Source: Bordetella ansorpii
GTDB taxonomy: Bacteria; Pseudomonadota; Gammaproteobacteria; Burkholderiales; Burkholderiaceae_B
Direction of reading: 5' to 3'
NCBI RefSeq assembly: GCF_900078705.1
Contig: NZ_FKIF01000007.1
Span: forward strand, 620,001 to 684,000
DNA length: 64,000 nt
The translations under genes and the position numbers were made by a program. Shown here piece by piece: positions 1 through 10,389 of the stretch (the first letter of the stretch is position 1; each line of letters starts with the position of its first letter). The notes beneath the pieces were generated by a model. That model was not told the origin of the DNA and made no database searches. It saw only the letters and a program-made list of their open reading frames with translations.

Positions 1-1358
<1,358 letters not shown>

Positions 1359-1364
1359 GGCTCC

Positions 1365-2258
1365 ATGGTGCCTGCAAACGCCCGAACCGAACTGCTTACC
1401 GTGCGCGATCTGGTGCGCTACGCCGTATCGCGCCTGAATGCCACGCACGCGGTGCTGGGCCACGGCACGGACAACCCCTACGACGAGGCCGTGTACCTGG
1501 TGCTGCATACGCTGCACCTGCCGCTGGACACGCTCGATCCCTTCCTGGACGCACGCGTGCTGTCCAGCGAGCGCGAGCGCGTGCTCGACCTGATCGACCG
1601 CCGCGTCACCGACCGCCTGCCCGCGCCCTACCTCACCCACGAGGCCTGGCTGCGCGGCCATCGCTTCTACGTCGACCAACGCGTGATCGTGCCGCGCTCG
1701 CCCATCGCCGAACTGCTGGAGACCGGCTTCGCGCCCTGGGTCGCCGATGCCGACGAGGTGCGGTACGCGCTGGACATGTGCACCGGCTCGGGCTGCCTGG
1801 CCATCCTGACCGCGCTGGCATTCCCCAGCGCTCTGGTCGATGCCGTCGACCTGTCGCCCGACGCCCTGGAAGTGGCCGCCCGCAACGTGGCCGACTATGG
1901 CCTGCAAGACCGCCTGGCGCTGCACCAGGGCAACCTGTTCGACGCCCTGCCCGAGCGCCGCTACGACGTCATCGTCTGCAATCCGCCCTACGTGAACAGC
2001 GCCTCGATGGACGCGCTGCCGCAGGAATACCGCCACGAGCCCAGGATGGCGCTGGCGGGCGGCACCGATGGCATGGACCTGGTGCGCACCATCCTGGCCC
2101 GTGCGCCGGATTTCCTGGCCCCGCACGGGGTGCTGGTGCTGGAGATCGGCAACGAGCACGAGCACTTCGTCGCCGCCTTCCCCGAGTTGGATCCGGTCTG
2201 GCTGGACAGCGCCGAGACCTCGAACCAGATCCTGCTGCTGACCCGCGAACAACTGTGA
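1365..2258 (+). CDS. prmB: Ribosomal protein L3 glutamine N5-methyltransferase
   Basis: SAM-dependent methyltransferase of the HemK/PrmB family that modifies a glutamine of ribosomal protein uL3. The 297-residue product has the SAM-binding motif DMCTGSGCLA (about residues 137-146) and the diagnostic substrate-amide motif NPPY (206-209) followed by YVNSASM. The N-terminal helical domain with DPF and DRRVTDRLPAPYLTHEAW is typical of PrmB rather than PrmC. It starts 6 bases after dapE stops, and its own TGA is overlapped by the GTG start of the next gene (GTGA), so the run dapD-dapE-prmB-yheS reads as one operon. The PrmB-over-PrmC choice rests on the N-terminal domain and length. Confidence 0.92.
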   Translation: MVPANARTELLTVRDLVRYAVSRLNATHAVLGHGTDNPYDEAVYLVLHTLHLPLDTLDPFLDARVLSSERERVLDLIDRRVTDRLPAPYLTHEAWLRGHRFYVDQRVIVPRSPIAELLETGFAPWVADADEVRYALDMCTGSGCLAILTALAFPSALVDAVDLSPDALEVAARNVADYGLQDRLALHQGNLFDALPERRYDVIVCNPPYVNSASMDALPQEYRHEPRMALAGGTDGMDLVRTILARAPDFLAPHGVLVLEIGNEHEHFVAAFPELDPVWLDSAETSNQILLLTREQL

Positions 2259-4186
2259 TACGTGCTTCTGGATTGACCCTGCGCCGCGGCACCAAGGTGC
2301 TGTTGGACGGCGCTGAATTCGTCGTGCACCCCGGCGAGCGCGTCGGCATCGTCGGCAAGAACGGCGCGGGCAAGTCGTCGCTGTTCGGCCTGCTGACGGG
2401 CACGCTGGACGCCGATGCCGGCACGCTGGACCTGCCCGCGGGCTGGCGCATCGCCAGCGTGAAGCAGGAAATCGCGGCCGACGCGCAACCCGCGCGCGAA
2501 TTCGTCATCGACGGCGACCGGCATCTGCGCGGCCTGCAGGCCCAGCGCGAGGCGCTGTCGCCCGACCAGGGCACGCGGATCGCCGAGGTCGAGGCCGAAC
2601 TGGCCGAGGCCGGCGCCTGGGATGCCGCGTCCCGCGCGGAGCAACTGCTGGCCGGCCTGGGCTTCGCGCCCGACCAGTGGATGCGGCCCGTGGAAAGCTT
2701 CTCCGGCGGTTGGCGCATGCGCCTGGCGCTGGCCAGCGCGCTGATGGCGCCGTCCGACCTGCTGCTGCTGGACGAACCCACCAACCACCTGGACCTCGAC
2801 GCCATGCTGTGGCTCGAGAAGTGGCTGGGCGCCTACCCCGGCACCGTGCTGCTGATCTCGCACGATACCGAGTTCCTCGATGCCGTCGCCCGCGCCGTGC
2901 TGCACTTCGACCACGCCAAGCTGATCCGTTACCGCGGCGGCTACGAAGACTTCGTCACGCAGCGCGCCGAGCGGCTGCGCCAGGCCAATGTGGCCTACGA
3001 GCGCCAGAATCGCGAGGCGGCACGGCTGCAAAGTTTCATCGACCGCTTCAAGGCCAAGGCATCGAAGGCCAAGCAGGCACAAAGCCGCGTGAAGGCCCTG
3101 GCACGCATGGAGGCCCGCGCGCCGCTGCATGCCGAGGCCGGCATCGACATCCGCATCCCGTCCCCCGAGCACACGCCCGACCCCCTGCTGGTGCTGGAAC
3201 ATGCCTCGGCGGGCTATCCCGAAGCCCCCATCCTGCGCGACGTGACGCTGATGGTGCGCGCGGGCAGCCGTATCGGCGTGCTGGGCGCCAACGGCGCGGG
3301 CAAGAGCACGCTGATCAAGACCCTGGCCGAGGAAATCCCGGTGCAGGCCGGTGAACGCCGCGCCTCGCGCGGCCTGGCCATCGGTTATTTCCACCAGCAC
3401 CAGCTCGACATGCTGGACCTGGACAGCACGCCGCTGCAACACCTGGCGCGCATGGCGCCCGACGTGCGCGAACAGGAACTGCGCAACTACCTGGGCGGCT
3501 TCGGCTTCTCGGGCGAGACGGTGCTGAGCAAGGTCGGTCCCATGTCGGGCGGCGAAAAGGCGCGCCTGGCGCTGTCCCTGATCGTCTGGCAAAAGCCCAA
3601 CCTGCTGCTGCTGGACGAACCCAGCAACCACCTGGACGTGGAAACCCGCGAGGCCCTGGCTGCCGCGCTGGCCGAATTCTCGGGCAGCATGCTGCTGGTT
3701 TCGCACGACCGGCACCTGCTGCGCACCACGGTCGACAGCTTCTGGATCGTGGCCGACGGCCAGGTCCGCGAATTCGACGGCGACCTGGAGGACTACCGCG
3801 ACTGGCTGGCCAGCCGCACCGCCGCTGAACGCGCCGAGAAAGCCGAAGCCGCCCGCGCGGCGGGCGGCGCCACGGCCGTCCCGGTGGTCGACCGCAAGGC
3901 ACAGAAACGCCTGGAAGCCGAACAGCGCCAGCGCCTGTCCACCCTGCGCAAGCCGCTCGAAGCCCGCCTGGCCAAGGTCGAGACCGAAATGGAAAAGTCG
4001 CGCCAGCGCATCCAGGTCCTGGACGCCCTGATCGCCGACCCCGATTTCTACTCGGATTCCCGCCGGGCCGAACGCCAGCAGGTCATGGCCGAGCACGGCG
4101 AACTGGGCAAGAAAGTGGACGAACTGGAAGAACAGTGGCTCGAAATCCAGGAATCCCTGGAAGACATCGACAAGTCACCGGCTTGA
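2255..4186 (+). CDS. yheS: ABC-F family ATPase, YheS type
   Basis: Soluble duplicated ATP-binding-cassette protein of the ABC-F class, whose members bind the ribosome rather than transport solutes. The 643-residue product has two nucleotide-binding domains. The first has Walker A GKNGAGKSS (about 34-42), signature FSGGWRMRLA and Walker B LLLLDEPTNHLDL. The second has GANGAGKST, signature MSGGEKARLA and LLLLDEPSNHLDV. The linker between them is the charged inter-domain arm with FIDRFKAKASKAKQAQSR, and a coiled-coil C-terminal extension follows residue ~530. Length and sequence resemble E. coli YheS more than Uup or EttA. The GTG start at 2255 overlaps the prmB stop. A serine replaces the usual threonine in the second EPTNHLD motif. 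The role is inferred from family only. Confidence 0.9.
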   Translation: MIRASGLTLRRGTKVLLDGAEFVVHPGERVGIVGKNGAGKSSLFGLLTGTLDADAGTLDLPAGWRIASVKQEIAADAQPAREFVIDGDRHLRGLQAQREALSPDQGTRIAEVEAELAEAGAWDAASRAEQLLAGLGFAPDQWMRPVESFSGGWRMRLALASALMAPSDLLLLDEPTNHLDLDAMLWLEKWLGAYPGTVLLISHDTEFLDAVARAVLHFDHAKLIRYRGGYEDFVTQRAERLRQANVAYERQNREAARLQSFIDRFKAKASKAKQAQSRVKALARMEARAPLHAEAGIDIRIPSPEHTPDPLLVLEHASAGYPEAPILRDVTLMVRAGSRIGVLGANGAGKSTLIKTLAEEIPVQAGERRASRGLAIGYFHQHQLDMLDLDSTPLQHLARMAPDVREQELRNYLGGFGFSGETVLSKVGPMSGGEKARLALSLIVWQKPNLLLLDEPSNHLDVETREALAAALAEFSGSMLLVSHDRHLLRTTVDSFWIVADGQVREFDGDLEDYRDWLASRTAAERAEKAEAARAAGGATAVPVVDRKAQKRLEAEQRQRLSTLRKPLEARLAKVETEMEKSRQRIQVLDALIADPDFYSDSRRAERQQVMAEHGELGKKVDELEEQWLEIQESLEDIDKSPA

Positions 4187-4192
4187 TCGGAA

Positions 4193-4217
4193 ACGGGGCG
4201 GCGCAATGCCGCCCCGT
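4193..4217 (+). terminator. Stem-loop after yheS
   Basis: A perfect 10-bp inverted repeat, ACGGGGCGGC and GCCGCCCCGT with a GCAAT loop, starts 7 bases after the yheS stop codon and is followed only by a short GCTTT. It sits between convergent yheS and uvrD, so it may serve the plus-strand operon; the T-tract is poor. The rest of the interval to 4398 contains no convincing gene. Confidence 0.6.
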
Positions 4218-4398
4218 GCTTTCGGCGCACCGTCCGAACTCGGGTGTGCCGCCGGGGCCGCAGCGGCACACGATCTGGATGCCCTGGACGACCTGCTTTA
4301 TGGCGGCTACGGCGCCATACAGGGCAAGGAACCCGTAGCACGGCAACCGTGCTGAAAACACCAACAGCAAGCCACAACGCGCGTACGAAAAAGACCGA

Positions 4399-6669
4399 TC
4401 ACCCCTGGACGATATCCAGCTTCGCAATCCCCAAGGCCAAGGTCTTGGCCCCCACATCCCGGAACTGGATCTGCGCCTGGGCATCCTGCCCCGCCCCGCT
4501 CAGGCCGATGATGGTTCCGTCGCCAAACCGTGCATGCCGCACCCCCTGGCCGATCCGGAACTCTTTGTCGCCGACCGTGACGCCGCTGGTCGTGCCCCGG
4601 GGCGAACGAGGCGCGATCGTACCCGTGCTCTTGCGGCCGAACGCATCGCCGCCCCAGGCCGCCTCGCGCTGCGCGGACGGCAGCGTGGCCTTCGGCGTGA
4701 TCCACTTCACGTGTTGCTCGGGAATCTCGTCCAGAAACCGCGAACGCATCGCATAACGCGTCTGCCCGTGCAGCATCCGGCTTTGCGCCAGGCTGATGTA
4801 CAGCCGTTCACGCGCACGCGTGATCGCCACGTACATCAGGCGGCGCTCTTCCTCCAGCCCGGATTGCTCGAGAATGCTGTTCTCGTGCGGAAACAGGCCC
4901 TCTTCCAGGCCGGTGATGAACACCGCGTCGAATTCCAGGCCCTTGGCCGAGTGCACCGTCATCAACTGCACGGCATCCTGGCCCTGTTGCGCCTGGTTGT
5001 CGCCGGCCTCGAGCGCGGCGTGGGACAGGAACGCGGCCAGCGGCGTCAGGCCGTCGGCCACGGACACCTGGCCGCCGTCGCCCGACGGCGCATCCATCTG
5101 CGGCACCACGCCCGCGGGCAAGCCGTCGTAGTGCTCTTCGGACGCGAAGACCGCCGCGGCGGTGACCAGTTCGTTCAGGTTTTCCAGGCGTTCGGCGCCT
5201 TCGCGCTCGGTCTTGTAGTGTTCGACCAGCCCGCTGCCGGCCAGCATGTGCTCGACCAGCTCGGGCAGCGGCAGGCCGCGCGTTTCCTCGGCCATGCGGC
5301 CGATGAGCTGCGCGAACTGCTGCAGATTGGCGCCGCCCTTGCCCGGCACCATGCCCACCGCGCCGTACAGGCTGGTGTCATGGGCCCGCGCCGCGTCGGC
5401 CAGTTGTTCGAGCGTGCGCGCGCCGATGCCGCGCGTGGGGAAATTGACCACCCGCATCCAGGACGTGTCGTCGTTGGGATTGGCCATCAGGCGCAGGTAG
5501 GCCAACGCGTGCTTGACCTCCTGGCGCTCGAAGAAGCGCAGGCCGCCGTACACCTTGTATGGAATGCCGGACGAGAACAGCCCATGCTCGATGACGCGCG
5601 ACTGCGCGTTGCTGCGATAGAGCACGGCGATTTCCCGGCGCGCGCGGCCATCGTTGATGAGCGCGCGCACCTCTTCGACCAGCCACTGGGCTTCCATGCC
5701 GTCGCTGGGCTGCTCGACGATGCGAACCAGTTCGCCCTCGCCCTGGTCGGTCCAGAGGTTCTTGCCCAGGCGCCCGCCGTTGTTGCTGATCAGCGCGTTG
5801 GCCGAATCGAGGATGTGCCCGTACGAACGGTAATTCTGCTCGAGGCGGATGACGGTGCCGTGCGCGTAGTCGCGCTCGAAGTCGGCCATGTTGCCGACGT
5901 TCGCGCCGCGAAAAGCGTAGATGGACTGGTCGTCGTCACCCACCGCGAAGATCTTGGCGCCGCCGCCGGCCAGCAGGCGCAGCCACTTGTACTGCAGCAC
6001 GTTGGTGTCCTGGAACTCGTCGACCAGGATGTGCTGGAAACGGCGCTGGTAGTGCTCGCGCACCGGCGCGTTGCGGCTGAGCAGCTCGTAGGCGCGCAGC
6101 AGCAGTTCGGCGAAGTCGACCACGCCCTCGCGCTGGCATTGCGCTTCGTACAGTTGGTAGATGTCGATCAGGCGACGGCGGTGGCTGTCGTTGTCCCAGA
6201 CCTCGACGTCGGACGAACGCAGCCCGTCTTCCTTCGAACCGTTGATGAAGCGCTGCACATCGCGCGGCGGATACTTCTCGTCGTCGATGCCATTGGCCTT
6301 CAGCAGCCGCTTGATGGCGGCCAGTTGATCGGTGGTGTCGAGGATCTGGAAAGTCTGCGGCAGGCCGGCGTCGCGGTGATGCGCGCGCAGCATGCGGTTG
6401 CACAGGCCGTGGAACGTGCCGATCCAGAGCCCACGCGGATCGATGGGCAGGATGGCCGTCATGCGCGTGAGCATTTCACGCGCTGCCTTGTTGGTGAAGG
6501 TGACCGCCAGCAGTCCGTATGGACTGGCCTGGCTGGTCTGGATAAGCCACGCCATGCGGGTGGTGAGTACCCGGGTCTTGCCGCTGCCCGCCCCGGCCAG
6601 GACCAGGGCGTGCTGCGGTTCGAGCGTGACGGCGGCGCGTTGTTCGGGGTTGAGCTTGTCCAGCATCAT
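4399..6669 (-). CDS. uvrD: DNA helicase II, UvrD
   Basis: Superfamily 1A 3'-to-5' DNA helicase acting in nucleotide excision and mismatch repair. The 756-residue product shows Walker A AGAGSGKT (about 25-32), GTFHGLCNRM (motif Ia region), the DEFQDTN motif II, GDDDQSIYAFRGA (motif III), the VKVYGGLRFFERQEVKHALAYLR segment, LMTVHSAKGLEFD and VAITRARERLYIS. The C-terminus is a Tudor-like domain (RHARFGDGTIIGL) that in UvrD/PcrA contacts RNA polymerase. The start overlaps the stop of the upstream desaturase gene (ATGA); a second ATG directly follows and cannot be excluded. Length and motif order fit UvrD rather than Rep. Confidence 0.95.
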   Translation of the reverse strand: MMLDKLNPEQRAAVTLEPQHALVLAGAGSGKTRVLTTRMAWLIQTSQASPYGLLAVTFTNKAAREMLTRMTAILPIDPRGLWIGTFHGLCNRMLRAHHRDAGLPQTFQILDTTDQLAAIKRLLKANGIDDEKYPPRDVQRFINGSKEDGLRSSDVEVWDNDSHRRRLIDIYQLYEAQCQREGVVDFAELLLRAYELLSRNAPVREHYQRRFQHILVDEFQDTNVLQYKWLRLLAGGGAKIFAVGDDDQSIYAFRGANVGNMADFERDYAHGTVIRLEQNYRSYGHILDSANALISNNGGRLGKNLWTDQGEGELVRIVEQPSDGMEAQWLVEEVRALINDGRARREIAVLYRSNAQSRVIEHGLFSSGIPYKVYGGLRFFERQEVKHALAYLRLMANPNDDTSWMRVVNFPTRGIGARTLEQLADAARAHDTSLYGAVGMVPGKGGANLQQFAQLIGRMAEETRGLPLPELVEHMLAGSGLVEHYKTEREGAERLENLNELVTAAAVFASEEHYDGLPAGVVPQMDAPSGDGGQVSVADGLTPLAAFLSHAALEAGDNQAQQGQDAVQLMTVHSAKGLEFDAVFITGLEEGLFPHENSILEQSGLEEERRLMYVAITRARERLYISLAQSRMLHGQTRYAMRSRFLDEIPEQHVKWITPKATLPSAQREAAWGGDAFGRKSTGTIAPRSPRGTTSGVTVGDKEFRIGQGVRHARFGDGTIIGLSGAGQDAQAQIQFRDVGAKTLALGIAKLDIVQG

Positions 6670-7874
6670 GCCGCGTAGCGGCGCAGACGAAGCGCGAACT
6701 GCTCGAGCCCGGAAATACCGCTATGTTGGGCGCGCTGGCACCAGGCCTGCAGATCGTTCAGCAGTTGTTCGCTGCTGGCGCTGGAGCTTTCCCACAGGCG
6801 GCCCAGTTCGCGGCGCATCTGCACCAGCGTGGACAGCGACTGGTTCTGCGCGATGGCCTGGTCGACGGCGGCCAACTGCTCGGGTTGCAGGATGTCTTCG
6901 TTGCGATGCAGCGAACGGCGCACGCGGTGCAGCATGGTCCAGCGGCAGTCGTCGCTGCCCTTGCGGCGCGAGGTCTTCATCTTGGCCAGTTCTTCGCGCG
7001 CGGCATCCTTGATGACGTCGGCGTAGCGGGCCATGACTTCGTAGCGGTGCGTGATGACGCCTTGCAGCGTGCGCAGGTCGATGGACTTGGCGGCCGGATC
7101 GAGCTTCAGCTTGGGCGCGACCTTCTTGACCTTGGCCAGGCCGAAGAAGCGCAGCACGCTGATGTAGCACCAGCCGATGTCGAACTCGTACCACTTGGCC
7201 GAGAACTTGGCCGAGGTGCCGTGAGCATGATGGTTGTTGTGCAGCTCTTCGCCGCCAATGATGATGCCCCACGGGAACACGTTGGTGCTGGTGTCCGGGC
7301 TGTTGTAGTTGCGGTAGCCCCAGTAGTGCCCGATGCCGTTGACCACGCCGGCCGCCCAGAAGGGAATCCAGGCCATCTGCACAGCCCAGACGGTCAGGCC
7401 CAGCACGCCGAACAGCGACAGGTCGATGGCCAGCATGAGCAGCACGCCCCACAGGCTGCGGCGCGCGTAGAGGTTGCGCTCGAGCCAGTCGTCCGGCGTG
7501 CCGTGGCCGAACTTGGCCATCGTTTCACGGTTGTCGGATTCGAGGCGATAGAGTTCGGCGCCGCGGAACAGCACCTTCCAGATGCCGAACAGCATGGGCG
7601 AATGGGGGTCGCCTTCCTTCTCGCACTTGGCGTGGTGCTTGCGGTGGATGGCAACCCATTCCTTGGTAACCATGCCGGTGGTCAGCCACAGCCAGAAACG
7701 GAAGAAATGCATGACCGCGGGATGCAGTTCGAGACCCCGGTGCGCCTGGCTGCGGTGCAGGAATACCGTGACCGACACGATCGTGATGTGGGTGACAACC
7801 AGGGCGAACAGGACGACCTGCCACCAATCGGCTTGGGCCAGGCCGCCGGACAAAAACGAAAGGAGTTGATCCAT
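6666..7874 (-). CDS. Membrane fatty-acid desaturase (delta-9 type)
   Basis: Integral-membrane di-iron desaturase, expected to introduce a cis double bond into acyl chains using O2 and an electron donor. The 402-residue product has all three histidine boxes: HRSQAH (40-45), HRKHH (77-81) and HNNHH (212-216). They lie around hydrophobic stretches near 20-38, 55-68 and 143-178. After the membrane domain comes a helical, charged C-terminal extension of about 110 residues. Family likeness is to bacterial DesA-type and acyl-CoA desaturases; the exact substrate (phospholipid acyl chain or acyl-CoA) cannot be read from sequence. The gene shares an ATGA overlap with uvrD, an odd partner, and has an FNR-type site in its upstream region. 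Confidence 0.88.
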   Translation of the reverse strand: MDQLLSFLSGGLAQADWWQVVLFALVVTHITIVSVTVFLHRSQAHRGLELHPAVMHFFRFWLWLTTGMVTKEWVAIHRKHHAKCEKEGDPHSPMLFGIWKVLFRGAELYRLESDNRETMAKFGHGTPDDWLERNLYARRSLWGVLLMLAIDLSLFGVLGLTVWAVQMAWIPFWAAGVVNGIGHYWGYRNYNSPDTSTNVFPWGIIIGGEELHNNHHAHGTSAKFSAKWYEFDIGWCYISVLRFFGLAKVKKVAPKLKLDPAAKSIDLRTLQGVITHRYEVMARYADVIKDAAREELAKMKTSRRKGSDDCRWTMLHRVRRSLHRNEDILQPEQLAAVDQAIAQNQSLSTLVQMRRELGRLWESSSASSEQLLNDLQAWCQRAQHSGISGLEQFALRLRRYAA

Positions 7875-7932
7875 AAAGCTTGAGGGAGCCTCGTAAGTAT
7901 GGTTACCGGTGCAGTTTAGCCTACCCGGTCTT

Positions 7933-7975
7933 CTTATGACAGTGGGGTTTCAAAAAGGTTCTTGAGATAAATCAA
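7933..7975 (-). promoter_or_regulatory. Candidate FNR/ANR-type site and promoter of the desaturase gene
   Basis: Read on the minus strand, 7975-7962 is TTGATTTATCTCAA, one base off the FNR consensus TTGAT-N4-ATCAA. A CATAAG hexamer at 7938-7933 could be the -10 element; a transcript starting about 7 bases further would place the site centre near -42, the classic spacing for class II activation. The site is in the 232-base gap between the divergent desaturase gene and a small secreted-protein gene at 8107. No comparable -10 lies at that distance on the plus side. The start point is inferred. Confidence 0.6.
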
Positions 7976-8106
7976 GGACTAAGCCCCGCCTTCCCGCGGC
8001 GCGCCCTGGACAGGGAATTCATCGTCCGTGGCGCGTTTCCAACATTTTGCTACACGGACGGCGCCGCGATAAAGTGCGGGAACTACGTATTCCGCCGGTT
8101 TTCCCC

Positions 8107-8514
8107 ATGTCGCCTTCCCTTGCCTGGCGCTTGCTCGCGCCGCTGTTGTTGCTGGCCGCCAGCGCGCCCGCGTCCGCCCAGATCCAGGTCGCCAGTGGGA
8201 CCCAGGTGGTGCTGGCGACCTACTACGAGGTGGATCCCGAGAGTTGCCAGGCGTTGAGCGCGCCGCGCGTGCGCATCACCCAGAAGGCCCGGCTGGGCAA
8301 GGCCACCATCGTGCGCACCCAGACACCGGCGCCGGCCTCGGGACGTTGCCCGGCCAAGCTGGTGACGATCGCGCAGGTGATGTACCTGGCGGACAGGCCC
8401 GGCGCCGACACGGTGGCCTGGCAGGTACGCTATCAGCGGCGCGGACCGTACATCGAAAGATACCGTTCGCAGGTGAACGTGGCGCCGAAGGCGCCCCCGC
8501 CCGCCCGGCCCTGA
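8107..8514 (+). CDS. Small secreted protein, unknown function
   Basis: Product of 135 residues. The ATG at 8107 is preferred over an in-frame TTG at 8047 because it opens directly with a clean signal peptide: basic start, LLAPLLLLAAS core and a PASAQ-type cleavage region near residue 24. The mature part (about 110 residues) has two cysteines, is rich in beta-branched residues and ends with a proline tail KAPPPARP. I recognise no family. Two cysteines in the mature chain (in PESCQAL and SGRCPAK) could form a disulfide in the periplasm. It faces the RNA methyltransferase gene at 8557, with a GC-rich imperfect stem-loop around 8522-8545 in between. Confidence 0.7.
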   Translation: MSPSLAWRLLAPLLLLAASAPASAQIQVASGTQVVLATYYEVDPESCQALSAPRVRITQKARLGKATIVRTQTPAPASGRCPAKLVTIAQVMYLADRPGADTVAWQVRYQRRGPYIERYRSQVNVAPKAPPPARP

Positions 8515-8556
8515 ACCGGGCCAGGCGGTACCCGCCCTGGCCGGCCGGAAAGCGCA

Positions 8557-10389
8557 TCAGGCCGAGGCCGGCTTCGCGGGGGCCGCTTCCGGCGGCGCCG
8601 CTTCGTCACCCGCCAGCGGCGCCTGGCCGTCTTCGATGCCGGCGGCCACGCTCCCCTGAGGCGCGGCCTGCGCGCCGCCATCGGCCGGCACACTGCCATC
8701 GGCCGGAACATCCGCATCCGCGGCCAGCGCCTGGTCGGCGTCCGCCGCGACCGCCTGCTTCGCCGCGGCTTCCTTGGCCGGCCTGGCCACCTTGCGGCGC
8801 TCGAACACGGCGGCGAAGAACCCATCCGTGCCGTGCACGTCCGGACGCAGTTGCATGTACGGACCTTCCAGCTCCAGGCCGGGGCAACGGTTCTTGATGA
8901 TCTCGGCGGCGTCCAGCCGCTCGAAATCGGGATGCTCGGCCAGGAAACGCTCGGCCTGGGCGGCGTTTTCTTCTTCGAGCAGGCTGCAGGTCGCATAGAC
9001 CAGACGGCCGCCCGGCGCCACGCAGCGCGCCGCGCTCTTCAGGATGCGGTGCTGCAGTTCGCACAGTTCGGCCAGCGAGTCGGGGTGCTGGCGCCACTTA
9101 AGGTCGGGATTGCGGCGCAAGGTGCCGATACCGCTGCAAGGCGCGTCCACCAGCACGCGCTGGGCCTTGCCGGCCAGACGCTTGACCCGGGCGTCGTTGT
9201 CGCCGTCGATGGCCACTGGCACTACGTTGGACAGGCCGCTGCGGGCAAAGCGCGGCTTGGCGCGCGCCAGGCGGGCCGCCGACACGTCGAAGGCATAGAG
9301 GCGGCCGGTGGAGCGCATCAGCGCGCCCAGCAGCAGGCTCTTGCCGCCGGCGCCGGCGCAGAAGTCGATGATCATCTCGCCGCGCTTGGGGCCGACCAGC
9401 AGCGCCAGCAGTTGGCTGCCTTCGTCCTGCACTTCCAGGCTGCCGTCCTCGAACAGTTGCCAGCGGTTGATGGCGGGACGGCCGGCGACACGAATGCCCC
9501 AGGGCGAGTGCGGCATGGCCCGCGGCTCGTACTGCGCGGCGGGACCGTTCTGCAGCATGGCCAGCATGGCGTCGCGCTCCGCCTTCAGCGGGTTGACGCG
9601 CAGGTCGAGCGCCGCCTGGCGGTTCAAGGACTGCATCAGGCGCTCGGGCTCGTCCATGGCGCCCAGGCGCTCGTCCAGCCAATCCGGCATGCTGGCGCGC
9701 ACCGCGCGCGGCAGCGTCGCCGGGTCGATGCGCAGCACGTGCCGCAGCCATTCGGCCTCGGCGGGCTCCAGGCCTTCGTCCAGGGCCTCCCGCCCCAGCG
9801 TGGCGGCCAGGCCCAGGATGGCCAGGCGGCGCGAGGACGGTCCGACGCCGGATTCGGCCATGCGGCGGTAGCGGCGCAGGTGGCGCAGCACGTCGTAGAC
9901 CGACTCGGCGATCTCGCCCCGGTCGCGGCCGCCCAGGTTGGGATGCGCCCGGAACCAGTGCGACAGCGTGGCGTCGGCCGGATACGTCCATTGCAGCAGT
10001 TCGCCCAGCACACGCTGGACCTGCTCGATGCGGATGGCGGACATGGGCATGCGCGGCCGGTCGGGACGAGCCGCGGGGGGCCGCCCCCCGTGGGACGGGC
10101 CAGACGGCGGACGCGAAGGCCGGGGGCCATGCGCCTGGGGCCGGTCGCCTTCATCACGGCGCGGCGCGCCGGACGGCCGGGCGAAGCGGCCGCCGTCCTC
10201 GCGGCGCGGCGCCCCCTGGCCCTGGGAACGCTCGGAACGGTCGCCGTCATCCCTGCGCACTGCGCCGAAACGGGCGAACCGGTCGCCTTCATCACGGCGG
10301 GGCGCGCCGGACGAGCGGGCGGGACGGCGGCCATCGCCCGAGGGATCGGGGCGGCCGGAACGGGAGCGGGGGAAAGAGGATTTGGTCAT
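8557..10389 (-). CDS. RsmB/NOP2-family RNA m5C methyltransferase with low-complexity tails
   Basis: SAM-dependent RNA (cytosine-C5)-methyltransferase. The catalytic core has the SAM region DFCAGAGGKSLLLG, the motif IV cysteine in DAPCSGIGTLRRNPDLKW (about Cys416) and the motif VI cysteine in YATCSLLEEEN (about Cys466). Ahead of it is an RNA-binding helical region starting near residue 116. The first ~115 residues are Arg/Gly/Pro-rich with repeated APRRDEGDR-like units, and the last ~80 are Ala/Asp/Pro-rich; both tails look disordered. The ATG at 10389 overlaps the purN stop (ATGA), supporting the long N-terminus. At 610 residues it is clearly longer than E. coli RsmB (429). The position methylated is unknown, so no symbol is given. 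Confidence 0.85.
   Translation of the reverse strand: MTKSSFPRSRSGRPDPSGDGRRPARSSGAPRRDEGDRFARFGAVRRDDGDRSERSQGQGAPRREDGGRFARPSGAPRRDEGDRPQAHGPRPSRPPSGPSHGGRPPAARPDRPRMPMSAIRIEQVQRVLGELLQWTYPADATLSHWFRAHPNLGGRDRGEIAESVYDVLRHLRRYRRMAESGVGPSSRRLAILGLAATLGREALDEGLEPAEAEWLRHVLRIDPATLPRAVRASMPDWLDERLGAMDEPERLMQSLNRQAALDLRVNPLKAERDAMLAMLQNGPAAQYEPRAMPHSPWGIRVAGRPAINRWQLFEDGSLEVQDEGSQLLALLVGPKRGEMIIDFCAGAGGKSLLLGALMRSTGRLYAFDVSAARLARAKPRFARSGLSNVVPVAIDGDNDARVKRLAGKAQRVLVDAPCSGIGTLRRNPDLKWRQHPDSLAELCELQHRILKSAARCVAPGGRLVYATCSLLEEENAAQAERFLAEHPDFERLDAAEIIKNRCPGLELEGPYMQLRPDVHGTDGFFAAVFERRKVARPAKEAAAKQAVAADADQALAADADVPADGSVPADGGAQAAPQGSVAAGIEDGQAPLAGDEAAPPEAAPAKPASA
10141..10313. repeat. Direct repeats in the 5' part of the RNA methyltransferase gene
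   Basis: Two 35-base copies (10141-10175 and 10279-10313) differ at one position and encode the repeated SGAPRRDEGDR unit; shorter, more diverged copies lie between and beyond them. They give the protein its repetitive basic N-terminal tail. Confidence 0.75.

Noticed and set aside
4534-6678. A 714-codon plus-strand frame opposite uvrD
   Set aside because: No domain or plausible start signal; uvrD motifs are complete on the other strand.
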